Origin: Nostoc sp. UHCC 0702 | Lineage (GTDB): Bacteria; Cyanobacteriota; Cyanobacteriia; Cyanobacteriales; Nostocaceae | Direction: 5' to 3' | NCBI GenBank assembly: GCA_017164015.1 | Contig: CP071065.1 | Coordinates: 5,185,918 to 5,249,917, forward strand | DNA length: 64,000 nucleotides | Shown here: positions 32,904 to 42,400 of the stretch, in pieces | Position numbering within the stretch: position 1 is the first letter of the stretch | Layout: the number at the start of each line of letters is the position of its first letter | Notes under the pieces: generated by a model | The model's input: the letters and a program-made list of their open reading frames with translations, nothing else | The model's database searches: none | Told to the model about the DNA's origin: nothing | Position numbers and translations under genes: made by a program

Positions 32904-33785
32904 GTGACTGTTAAACCAGACTGGTTGCGGGTAAAAGCGCCTCAGTGGCAGCGTGTTGGTAACGTTAAAGAAGTTTTGCGGGATTTAGCGCTCAATACGG
33001 TTTGTGAGGAAGCGTCCTGTCCGAATATTGGTGAGTGCTTCCAAGCTGGTACTGCCACATTTTTGATTATGGGGCCAGCTTGCACGCGTGCCTGTCCTTA
33101 CTGTGATATTGACTTTGAGAAAAAACCATTACCTTTAGACCCCACCGAACCAGAACGACTAGCCGAAGCTGTTCGCCGCATGAGACTTAATCATGTGGTG
33201 ATCACTTCTGTAAACCGAGATGATTTGCCAGATGGTGGTGCATCCCAGTTTGTTAAATGTATTGCAGCGGTTCGCAGCATCTCACCCAATACCACAATTG
33301 AGGTGCTAATCCCTGATTTGTGCGGTAACTGGAATGCATTAGAGATAATTCTAATAGCTGCACCAGAAGTCCTAAACCACAACACAGAAACCGTACCCCG
33401 CCTATATCGTCGGGTGCGTCCCCAAGGAAATTACGATCGCACACTGGAATTATTGCAGCGCTCGCACCAAATTGCTCCTTGGGCATACACCAAATCTGGA
33501 ATCATGGTTGGACTTGGTGAAACTGATGCAGAAATCCGCCAAGTTATGGAAGATTTGCGAAAAGTAGATTGTGATATCTTGACAATTGGGCAATACCTGC
33601 AACCCAGCCAAAAACATTTGAAAGTAGACGAATTTATCCACCCAGAACAATTTGCCGCTTGGCAGGCATTCGGTGAACAACTGGGATTTTTACAAGTTGT
33701 ATCCTCACCATTGACTAGAAGCTCATACCATGCAGAACAAGTGAGAGAATTAATGGAACGCTATCCCCGGAAATTTAAGAGTTAG
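32904..33785 (+). CDS. lipA: Lipoyl synthase
   Basis: 293 residues with a GTG start. Radical-SAM enzyme that inserts two sulfurs into octanoyl groups on E2 and H proteins. The auxiliary cluster cysteines are C34, C39 and C45 (VCEEASCPNIGEC), the radical-SAM cluster is C60, C64 and C67 (CTRACPYC), and the family-specific RSSY is near the C-terminus. LNHNTETVPRLYRRVRPQ is a hallmark. Full length. No lipB adjacent. The GTG rather than ATG start fits the N-terminus VKPDWLRVKAPQWQ of homologues. Confidence 0.96.
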   Translation: MTVKPDWLRVKAPQWQRVGNVKEVLRDLALNTVCEEASCPNIGECFQAGTATFLIMGPACTRACPYCDIDFEKKPLPLDPTEPERLAEAVRRMRLNHVVITSVNRDDLPDGGASQFVKCIAAVRSISPNTTIEVLIPDLCGNWNALEIILIAAPEVLNHNTETVPRLYRRVRPQGNYDRTLELLQRSHQIAPWAYTKSGIMVGLGETDAEIRQVMEDLRKVDCDILTIGQYLQPSQKHLKVDEFIHPEQFAAWQAFGEQLGFLQVVSSPLTRSSYHAEQVRELMERYPRKFKS

Positions 33786-33910
33786 GAGTTAGGAGTTAGG
33801 AGTTAGGAGTTAGAAGTTAAAATTTATTTCTTCCTCATCCCCCTCATCCCCCCTGCTCCCCATCTCCCCTGCTCCCCATCTCCCCATCCCCCCATCTCCC
33901 CTGCCTAACT
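33786..33910. repeat. STRR arrays between lipA and gpsA
   Basis: GTTAGGA heptamers (33784-33820) followed by a mixed CCCCATCTCCCCTGCT array. No gene. Confidence 0.8.
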
Positions 33911-33943
33911 ACTGAGTGGTTTTAAACAAATGCTAAGTTCACA

Positions 33944-34882
33944 GTGGTATTGATATTGGTGCAAGAAACTACCATAGCAATTCTGGGTGCAGGTGCTTGG
34001 GGTGCATCTTTGGCAAATCTAGCAGCGGCAAATGGTCATGCTGTGCGTGTGTGGTCACGTCGGGGGCCCTCCACTCTCAAAGCAGTTTTACAAGATGCCC
34101 AAATAGTCGTCTCTGCAATATCAATGAAAGGTGTCAGCGATGTAGCCTCCCAAGTACAGTCCTTACCTTTATCTCCAGAGACAATTTTTGTCACAGCCAC
34201 CAAAGGCTTAGATCCTCAAACCATCAGCACGCCTTCGCAAATTTGGCAAACAGCATTTCCTAACCATCCTGTAGTTGTGCTGTCAGGCCCTAATTTATCT
34301 GAAGAAATTCAAAAATCCTTGCCAGCGGCGACAGTAGTAGCCAGTAGTGTAGCCATTGCTGCTGAACTAACGCAGCTGGTATTTTCTTCCCATAGTTTTC
34401 GGGTATATACCAATCCCGATCCCGTGGGTGTAGAACTGGGAGGAACACTGAAGAATGTAATTGCGATCGCAGCTGGTGTATGCGATGGTTTACAACTAGG
34501 AACTAATGCCAAAGCTGCTTTAGTCACCCGTGGACTTACAGAAATAATTCGCATCGGCAACTTTTGGGGCGCAAAGACGGAAACATTTTACGGTTTATCG
34601 GGTCTAGGAGATTTGTTAGCAACCTGCAATAGTCCCCTAAGTCGCAATTACCAAGTCGGCTACCAGATGGCAGGTGGTAAAACACTTACAGAAACTTTGG
34701 CAAATTTGCCAGGAACCGCTGAGGGAGTCAACACTTGCCAGGTTTTAATGCGACTAGCCAAGCAACAAAATATTACTATGCCCATTACCGAGCAAGTTTA
34801 CCGATTACTTCAGGGTGAAGTGACACCGCGACAAGCACTTGATGAACTGATGCTGCGAGACATCAAGCCAGAATACAACTAG
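33944..34882 (+). CDS. gpsA: NAD(P)-dependent glycerol-3-phosphate dehydrogenase
   Basis: 312 residues. Makes sn-glycerol 3-phosphate from dihydroxyacetone phosphate for membrane lipids. Rossmann motif ILGAGAWGASLA near residue 14, GPNLSEEI, catalytic Lys in LGGTLKNVIAIAAG, and GLGDLLATC. The start is GTG 33944; a second in-frame GTG at 33959 gives a more usual length before the Rossmann strand. Slightly shorter than the family norm (about 330). Confidence 0.93.
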   Translation: MVLILVQETTIAILGAGAWGASLANLAAANGHAVRVWSRRGPSTLKAVLQDAQIVVSAISMKGVSDVASQVQSLPLSPETIFVTATKGLDPQTISTPSQIWQTAFPNHPVVVLSGPNLSEEIQKSLPAATVVASSVAIAAELTQLVFSSHSFRVYTNPDPVGVELGGTLKNVIAIAAGVCDGLQLGTNAKAALVTRGLTEIIRIGNFWGAKTETFYGLSGLGDLLATCNSPLSRNYQVGYQMAGGKTLTETLANLPGTAEGVNTCQVLMRLAKQQNITMPITEQVYRLLQGEVTPRQALDELMLRDIKPEYN

Positions 34883-35748
34883 TGAACTACTCAGACCTGG
34901 CTACGGCTGAAGTTGATCGCTCCCAATTCATAGGCAACAGCCTCAAAAACTCCGCAGTTTTTTTGGTCTTACATTCCCTCCAAGGGCAGGAGTCCTGGTT
35001 CCCAAGACCCAAATCTTTTTCTTGCAACATGTACCTAATTAGCTTGGTTTTCGCTGATGGCATTGATGGTCAAGACATTGAGTATTTTACCAGAAAATCC
35101 TGGGGATTAGTCATCCCCACCCTACTTACGAGTTGAGGGTGGGGACTTCCACGTACCGTTAACAGTCATCCGTCATCCCTGATCAGTCACTACTTTGTGG
35201 GTGACTACTAACTTCTCCCTTCAAACCTATCACCTCTGACTACTCCCTAATATTCCTGAGAAAAAAATTAGTAAATCGTCAGGATATTACTTCTACCCAC
35301 ATGTAGATATGACTATAGCAACGATAAACATTATTTTACTTAAAGATGTTTATACAACTTACAAACTTAATAATTAATCACTACAAAGTTGAAATCCTGA
35401 CTAGGTAGTTCGCAATTTAAAACCTATCTATAGATTTGAATGGCTATTGGTTCAATCAGACGCTCAGCAGCCGAATTAGTTCGGTATTAATGTTGGGAAA
35501 ATAACCAGTACAGTTTTTTTGTAAAAAACTGTATTGAAATCTTCTACCGTGTTAGTTCATCTAGAATCACGGGAACAATAGCAACAGTTGATTAGCTAAT
35601 TCTTCGGTTGACGCTTTTTAAGCGCAGCGGCGACCACAGGAGAAGACTCACTACCGCTGCGAAGTTCGCAGTCGCCTAGGTCGGGAAACCCTCCTACAGC
35701 GCTGACTCACCGTAATCTATTGTTACCTGGAGCCATTGAGACGATTTT
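34883..35748. other. Long upstream region of sigC with a solo IS605-type left-end hairpin
   Basis: About 865 bp without a supported gene. At 35114-35145 a TCCCCACCCT/AGGGTGGGGA hairpin is bordered by GACTTCC, the same layout as the IS605 left end at 3727-3764 (reading inward toward lower coordinates), so it may be a solo end. A CAGTTTTTTTGTAAAAAACTG palindrome lies near 35510 and a GC-rich segment at 35620-35700. The sigC promoter should lie here, but I cannot place it. Confidence 0.45.
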
Positions 35749-36999
35749 ATGCCAGCAACATCTTTTTATGCAGATGCCGCCTTCAATACCCAAAAATCTC
35801 GCCAGGTTTTGGAACCGGATCTCACGGTTGATGACAGTGAATTGTCGGTAGATGATCTACAGGAGCTTGAGATAGCTGCTGCTGATCCTGCTAACTTTGC
35901 TGCTAGTACTAACCGTCGCAGTACAGATTTGGTACGTCTGTATCTTCAGGAAATTGGTCGAGTTCGGTTGTTGGGGCGTGATGAAGAAGTTTCAGAAGCG
36001 CAAAAAGTCCAGCGGTATTTACGGATGCGGATAGTACTTGCCAATGCTGCAAAACAAGGCGATGAAGTAGTTTCACCTTATCTGCGCTTAATTGAAGTTC
36101 AAGAGCGTTTAGCATCAGAATTGGGACATCGCCCTTCTTTGGAAAGATGGGCTGCGACTGCTGGTGTCAACCTCTGCGATCTCAAACCGACTTTGTCAGA
36201 AGGCAAACGCCGCTGGGCAGAAATTGCCAAGATGACAGTGGAAGAACTTGAGCAAATTCAAGTTCAAGGACTGCAAGCAAAAGAACACATGATTAAGGCT
36301 AATTTGCGCCTGGTAGTGTCTGTTGCGAAGAAGTATCAAAATCGCGGTTTGGAGTTGCTAGATTTAGTTCAAGAAGGCACATTAGGTTTAGAGCGAGCTG
36401 TAGAGAAATTTGACCCTACTAAGGGATATCGCTTTAGCACCTACGCTTACTGGTGGATTCGTCAGGGAATTACACGAGCGATCGCAACTTCTAGTCGCAC
36501 GATTCGCCTACCTGTCCATATTACAGAAAAATTAAACAAAATTAAAAAGGCTCAACGCAAGATTGCTCAAGAAAAAGGTCGCACCCCCACTCTCGAAGAC
36601 CTAGCCATTGAGTTAGACATGACTCCTATTCAAGTAAGAGAAGTTTTGTTAAGAGTGCCTCGTTCTGTTTCACTCGAAACTAAGGTAGGGAAGGATAAAG
36701 ACACTGAGTTAGGCGAATTACTCGAAACCGATAGTGTAACTCCTGAAGAAATGTTAATGCGAGAATCTTTACAAAGAGACTTGCAAAATTTGTTGGCTGA
36801 TTTAACTAGCCGCGAACGGGATGTAATTCTGATGCGGTTTGGCTTAGCAGATGGTCATCCTTACTCACTAGCAGAAATTGGGCGCGCCCTCGACTTATCA
36901 CGGGAACGAGTACGTCAAATTGAATCTAAAGCTTTGCAAAAGCTACGTCAACCCAAGCGACGCAACCTCATCCGTGACTATTTGGAATCCCTAAGTTAG
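35749..36999 (+). CDS. sigC: Group 2 RNA polymerase sigma factor, SigC-like
   Basis: 416 residues. Sigma-70 regions in order: 1.2 (DLVRLYLQEIGRVRLLGRDE, about 60-79), 2 (KANLRLVVSVAKKYQNRGLE, then DLVQEGTLGLERAVEKFDP and YAYWWIRQGITRAI), 3 (VHITEKLNKIKKAQRKIAQE), 4.1-4.2 (RERDVILMRFGL, LSRERVRQIESKALQKLR). It lacks a long region 1.1, so it is a non-essential group 2 factor rather than SigA. The N-terminus (MPATSFYADAAFNTQKSRQ) and its position beside furA agree with SigC of Anabaena as I remember it. Confidence 0.88.
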   Translation: MPATSFYADAAFNTQKSRQVLEPDLTVDDSELSVDDLQELEIAAADPANFAASTNRRSTDLVRLYLQEIGRVRLLGRDEEVSEAQKVQRYLRMRIVLANAAKQGDEVVSPYLRLIEVQERLASELGHRPSLERWAATAGVNLCDLKPTLSEGKRRWAEIAKMTVEELEQIQVQGLQAKEHMIKANLRLVVSVAKKYQNRGLELLDLVQEGTLGLERAVEKFDPTKGYRFSTYAYWWIRQGITRAIATSSRTIRLPVHITEKLNKIKKAQRKIAQEKGRTPTLEDLAIELDMTPIQVREVLLRVPRSVSLETKVGKDKDTELGELLETDSVTPEEMLMRESLQRDLQNLLADLTSRERDVILMRFGLADGHPYSLAEIGRALDLSRERVRQIESKALQKLRQPKRRNLIRDYLESLS

Positions 37000-37017
37000 T
37001 TTATGGTCAACAGTCAA

Positions 37018-37140
37018 CAGTGAGCCAGTGCGGTCTTGGGGAGCCAGTGCGGTCTTGGGGAGCCAGTGCGGTCTTGGGGTTTCCCCAAGTGGAGTATCTG
37101 GCGTGGTTTCCCCAAGTGGAGCATCTGGCGTGGTTCCCCC
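37018..37140. repeat. Two short tandem repeats after sigC
   Basis: Three copies of GAGCCAGTGCGGTCTTGGG and then two copies of a 27-bp unit beginning TTTCCCCAAGTGGAG. Not coding. Confidence 0.8.
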
Positions 37141-37417
37141 CATGAGCGACTGGCGATCTCAAGAGCGAGCTTCGACGCAGGAGCGTCACCCCGAAGGGGT
37201 CAAAAGTCAAGGGTCAAAATTAATTACTCTGGACTTTTGACTTTAGACTCTGCAAACTAATTTGATACCCATGTTCACAGCTTCTTTACAGCTTATAGGC
37301 AATAATTTGCATTTAGCTGAACTGAAATTTTCCCTACTTGTTTCTGAATCCCTTGAGAGCGGGGATCGCTATTACCTGATTGCCAATCAATATTTTCTCA
37401 ATTAGTCTTGAGCATTC

Positions 37418-37450
37418 TATAATGATTGTCAATAAGCAATGATTGTTGCA
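37418..37450 (+). promoter_or_regulatory. Possible Fur box upstream of furA
   Basis: ATAATGATTGTCAATAAGCA followed by ATGATTGTTGC, two partly overlapping AT-rich repeats resembling half Fur boxes (GATAATGAT consensus). furA is autoregulated in Anabaena. Suggestion only. Confidence 0.35.
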
Positions 37451-37508
37451 AGTAGCTCCAAATATTTGTTATATTCTCAACTAATGGGCTTTGTTGAGAA
37501 AAATTAGT

Positions 37509-37964
37509 ATGACTGTCTACACCACTACTTCACTCAAAGCAGAATTAAATGAAAGAGGCTGGCGTTTAACACCCCAGCGTGAAACAATTCTACACATTTT
37601 TCAAGAACTTCCGCAAGGGGAACATCTCAGTGCTGAGGATCTTTATCACCGACTAGAGGGCGATGGCGAAGGAATTAGTCTCTCAACTATCTATCGGACT
37701 TTAAAATTGATGGCGCGGATGGGTATTTTGCGGGAATTAGAACTCGGAGAAGGCCATAAGCATTACGAGATCAACCAGCCATACCCGCATCATCACCATC
37801 ACCTGATTTGTGTAAAATGCAACGCCACCATCGAGTTCAAAAATGACTCTATTTTGAAAATTGGTGGAAAAACTGCTCAAAAAGAAGGATACCACTTGCT
37901 TGACTGTCAAATGACAATTCATGCGGTATGCCCCAAGTGCCAACGGGCACTGATGCCACTGTAG
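37509..37964 (+). CDS. furA: Ferric uptake regulator FurA
   Basis: 151 residues from ATG 37509 (the frame from TTG 37491 is unnecessary). Winged-helix DNA-binding domain GWRLTPQRETILHIFQ and LSTIYRTLKLM, regulatory His-rich HYEINQPYPHHHHH, and two CXXC motifs (CVKC, CPKC) plus a fifth Cys. The sequence agrees with the heme-binding, redox-active FurA of Anabaena, which controls iron uptake and many photosynthesis and nitrogen genes. Convergent with the peptidoglycan-binding gene, as in Anabaena, where read-through of that gene forms the alpha-furA antisense RNA. Confidence 0.93.
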   Translation: MTVYTTTSLKAELNERGWRLTPQRETILHIFQELPQGEHLSAEDLYHRLEGDGEGISLSTIYRTLKLMARMGILRELELGEGHKHYEINQPYPHHHHHLICVKCNATIEFKNDSILKIGGKTAQKEGYHLLDCQMTIHAVCPKCQRALMPL

Positions 37965-38276
37965 CACTTGGGTCGACCAATTTGGGATTTTAGATTTGCG
38001 ATAGCGTAGCGTTAGCGAGTCATCGAGCGTCTTTTAGATTGACTGCAAGCACCAAAGGATGCAGCCTAGGGATTTTAGATTTGTTCTTCCCCAAGGGGAA
38101 GCCACTGCTACAGTCAGAGGACTAGCGTTGAGGCATGAACCAAAAAACAATCCAAAATCCAAAATCCAAAATCTAAAATTGGCAAGGTCGATTAATAATT
38201 TGAGCAATTTCCTATTTGTTGTGATCGGAGGCAAGCAATTAGCTGGTGATTATTACTGACCAAGCCGAAGCGGATG

Positions 38277-39440
38277 CTAAAAGCGTCCGCTTCTAATATC
38301 GCTAAGACTGATCCCGTAGTATTGTTGGGCTTGCTTAATAGCTTTTTTCGTGTCATCTGCCATCAATCCGGTCAGCTGACCTTTATAAAAGCCTTTTTCT
38401 TGTAGTCGCCTTTGGATTTCCAGGACACTAAACTCACTCTTGGAAGCAGTCTTAACTAAGTTATATAACTTACCTCTGGTAGTAGGGCCAGCAACGCCAC
38501 TTGCTGACAAGTAATTAGCTGCCTGAAATCGGCGTACAGCATCTGCCGTGTAGGGGCCAAAATAGCCGTTTGGTTCTCCCTCTAAATACCCAGCTTTAAT
38601 TAAGTGTTCTTGCAGAACTCTGACTGCTTCGCCGCGATCGCCCAGGCGGAGTTTATCTCGCTCAACTACTGGTTTGCTGGCAGAATCTTCTCCATAACCA
38701 ACTCCCTGTTGTGGTAATTTTGCCCTTGTTGCTGGGCCGACAATACCATCAGCGTCTAATTTGTAAGCGTCTTGGAACCGCTTAACAGCTTCTTCGGTAA
38801 TTGGGCCAAATATCCCCGTGGCATTACCGTAATAAAAACCCGCGACTCGTAACTGTTCTTGCAGAACCCTAACATCTTCACCTTCATCGCCTTTGCCAAG
38901 GTAGTTGGGATTACGGCGCTTGGTGGTTGCTGAACTAGCGGTACTGGTTGTTTTGACTGTTGTACTGGTAGTACTAACTTTTTTGACTTGTGTACTCGCA
39001 GTGGCAGGTTTTTGATTCTGTGTACTCGCAGTGCTAACTGGGGTAGGACGCCAGTTTTCTAATTTTTGCAGGGTGCTTGCTCCAACAATACCGTCAACTG
39101 GTAAACCAGCGGCTTGTTGGAAGCGGCGCACAGCATCTTCTGTGGGGAAGTCATATATTTGGCTGATGTTAGCTTGATAAAAACCTGTTTGTTGCAGCTT
39201 TTGTTGCAAGCTTCTGACAGAAGGCCCTTGATCGCCCCTTTCTAGTGCGATGGCGCTACTCACAGCGCTGAGAATAGATAAGGTGAGAGCAAGGGGCAAC
39301 ATATGCTTCCAAGCTCTACTAGAAAGGCGTTTCCAGTCTGGTGCAGCTGCTTTGTTTAGCAAAGTGCCCAGGGATACTAATTCACTGGATTCGCTGTTTT
39401 CGTAGGCGAAAGCTAGGTGCAAATACGCAAGATTGTCCAT
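38277..39440 (-). CDS. Peptidoglycan-binding protein with PG_binding_1 repeats
   Basis: 387 residues. A long N-terminal cytoplasmic part, one membrane/signal segment (MLPLALTLSILSAVSSAIAL near 48-67), then three complete PG_binding_1 domains (GDQGPSVRSLQQKLQQTGFY; GDEGEDVRVLQEQLRVAGFY; GDRGEAVRVLQEHLIKAGYL), each ending in DGIVG- or SGVAG-type turns, and a partial fourth. A Ser/Thr-rich linker separates domains 1 and 2. It probably binds the cell wall. By position it is the counterpart of Anabaena alr1690, which overlaps furA by antisense read-through. The GAAGCGGA/TCCGCTTC hairpin spanning its stop (38268-38294) may limit that. Confidence 0.88.
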   Translation of the reverse strand: MDNLAYLHLAFAYENSESSELVSLGTLLNKAAAPDWKRLSSRAWKHMLPLALTLSILSAVSSAIALERGDQGPSVRSLQQKLQQTGFYQANISQIYDFPTEDAVRRFQQAAGLPVDGIVGASTLQKLENWRPTPVSTASTQNQKPATASTQVKKVSTTSTTVKTTSTASSATTKRRNPNYLGKGDEGEDVRVLQEQLRVAGFYYGNATGIFGPITEEAVKRFQDAYKLDADGIVGPATRAKLPQQGVGYGEDSASKPVVERDKLRLGDRGEAVRVLQEHLIKAGYLEGEPNGYFGPYTADAVRRFQAANYLSASGVAGPTTRGKLYNLVKTASKSEFSVLEIQRRLQEKGFYKGQLTGLMADDTKKAIKQAQQYYGISLSDIRSGRF

Positions 39441-39459
39441 ATTCTCTTACATCACTCTT

Positions 39460-42400
39460 TTATTCAACGGCTGCTTCAGCTTGATGTACTAAGTTTCGTA
39501 AAGTATCTATTGTCTGTATGTTTACATCCTGCCATAAACCGCGCTGAGATGCTTCTAATAATTTTTCAGCAATATCACGCAGAGCATATGGATTATTGTA
39601 CAGAATAAATTCCGACACAAGCGGATCAAGCAAATAAGTTTTCACGATTCCTTGATACATGTAGTCTTCCACACATTTGGTTGTAGCATCGTAGGCGAAT
39701 AAATAATCCACTGTTGCTGCCATTTCAAATGCACCTTTATACCCGTGACGCATCATTCCTGCAATCCACTTGGGATTAACTACGCGAGAACGATACACCC
39801 GTGCGATTTCTGCTTGTAGTTGGCGGACGCGTGGCTGGGCAGGAATAGAATTATCACCAAAATAAGTTTGAGGATTTTTTCCTTGGATAGAACGGACTGC
39901 GGCTGTTAAACCACCCTGAAATTGGTAATAATCATCTGAATCGAGCAAATCGTGTTCGCGGTTATCTTGGTTATGTAAAACAATTTGCATCTGTGCTAGG
40001 CGTTGCTTAAAGGCTTCGGGGTTGGGGGATGGGGATGAGGAAGATGTTGCTTCCCCTGCTTCCCCTGCTTCTCCGGTTCTTGAAGAGTAGGCAAAGCAAC
40101 TCCAGTTGATGTAGGCACGAGCTAAATCTTGGTCATCTGTCCAATTTTGCGATTCAATTAAACCTTGGAGACCTGCACCGTAAGCACCTGGTTGAGAACC
40201 AAAAATGCGATAGCGCGATCGCATCTTAGCTGCTTGTTTTGTTAAACCTTGTTGCGTCCAAAAATCTGTATCTTGCTGAACTTGGGCTGCTAGGGGGTTC
40301 TGTTCTGGTGGTTCATCTAAGGCTGCTACTGCTTGTACGGCGGAGTCGAACAAGTCAATCAGGTTAGGAAAAGCATCCCGGAAAAAGCCGGAAATTCGTA
40401 AGGTGACATCTACACGCGGACGCCCCAAGATGGCTAATGGCAAAATTTCAAAATCGACTACACGGCGTGCTGCACCATCCCATATAGGGCGCACACCCAA
40501 AAAAGCCAAAGCTTCGGCGATGTCATCACCACCAGTCCGCATGGTAGCAGTACCCCATAAGGATAATCCTAGTGTTTTTGGATACTCTCCATTCTCTTGG
40601 GTATAGCATTCAATCAGGTTTTCAGCTGCTCTCCTGCCGACATCCCAAGCTGTCTCTGTGGGGATAGCACGGATATCAACTGAGTAAAAGTTTCTGCCAG
40701 TTGGCAGGACTTCCGGACGCCCGCGCGTAGGTGCGCCAGCCGGTGCGCTTTGGACATACCTACCAGCAAGTCCCCGCAATAAATTGGTAATTTCATCTTG
40801 GGTTTGTTGGATAGCGGGAAGGAGGCGATCGCGTATCCAGTCTGTAACAGTGATGACTGATGACTGTTGACTGTTGACTGATGACTGTTGACTGTTGACT
40901 GATGACTGATGACTGATGAGTTGTTCTACTAGTGAGGCGGCGTGTTCTTCTAGGACTTCAACGATATCACCAATAATGTGACATTGTTTGCCATTGACTA
41001 CTGACCACTGACCACTGACACCTGACAAATCTGCTGTCAGGGGATCAAAGTCTAGACCCCAATCTTGAGCTATGGCGCGGGTGATTCCTGGGGAATGGCG
41101 ATTGGGGATACGGGCGATCGCTACTATTAAATCCCGTAGTTGCCGTCCTTGGGGGCATTGCCCAAAAATATGCAAGCCATCACGAATTTGGGCTTCTTTC
41201 AATTCACAAAGATAGCCATCTAAAAAATTTAAAATCAGTGATTCAAACTTCAAAATGTCCTTTTTATTTTCAATTCCTAAATCTTTGTGAAGATTTTCTT
41301 GGATGACTAATTCTCGGATGCGATCGCGAATTGCTGGTAAACGTGATGGGTCTAAACTTTCAGCTTCATAATACTCATCAATTAAATTTTCTAACTGCTG
41401 CAAACCACCATAAAGCTCGGCACGAGTCATGGGGGGTGTTAAATGGTCTATAACCACTGCTTGAGCGCGGCGCTTGGCTTGTGAACCTTCACCAGGGTCA
41501 TTCACAATAAACGGGTACAGGTGAGGAAGTGGCCCCAACGCTACTTCTGGATAACAATTACTAGATAAAGCCAAACTTTTACCAGGTAGCCATTCTAAAT
41601 TTCCATGTTTCCCTACATGCACAACAGCATCAGCACCAAAACATTCTCTTACCCAATAATAAAAAGCTAAATAAGCATGGGTTGGAGCTAAATCTGGGGC
41701 GTGATAATTCAAACTAGGGTCAAGATCATAACCCCGTGCTGGCTGAATTCCCACGAAGATGTTACCAAGTTGAATGCCGGGAATAGGTATTTGGGACTGG
41801 GAATTAGGGATTGGGGATTGGGAACAATCTTCCCCAGTCGCCAGTCGCCAGTCCCCAGTTCCCAGTCCCCACTGTTCACTAATGCCTTGCTGCACGGCTT
41901 TCGGTAAAGAAGCAAAATACTCTTGATATTCTGTACTAGACAAACTTTGCAGCACTGGGCGTAATTCTCTGCCTTCTGGATCGTTGGTGACGCCAGCAGT
42001 GAGACGTTGAATCAATTCTTCTACTTGGGTGGGTGGATTTTCCACCAGATAACCAGCAATTTGCAATGCTTTAAGAATTTCTACACAACTGGCTGGCGTA
42101 TCCAGTCCCACACCATTAGCTAGGCGACCATTGCGGTTGGGGTAATTTGCTAAAATTAGGGCTATTCGCCGTTCTTGTGGTGGCTTGGAGCGCAGTAGCA
42201 CCCAATTGGCTGCTAATTGGGCTACAAACTCAATGCGATCGCTGACTGGTTCATAAACTACCACATCTGTTTCTAAGTTGGAATTCCGCGTTTGCACCGC
42301 TTTAAAAGACACGGCGCGAGTAATAATTCGTCCATCCACCTCTGGTAGCGCCACATTCATGGCAATATCACGGCAAGAAAGTCCTTGTGACTCTAATTCC

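Noticed and set aside
34882..35136. 84-codon frame after gpsA
   Set aside because: Composition looks random and it runs through an IS605-type end hairpin.
37007..37260. Three overlapping frames after sigC
   Set aside because: They follow short tandem repeats on both strands and match no family.
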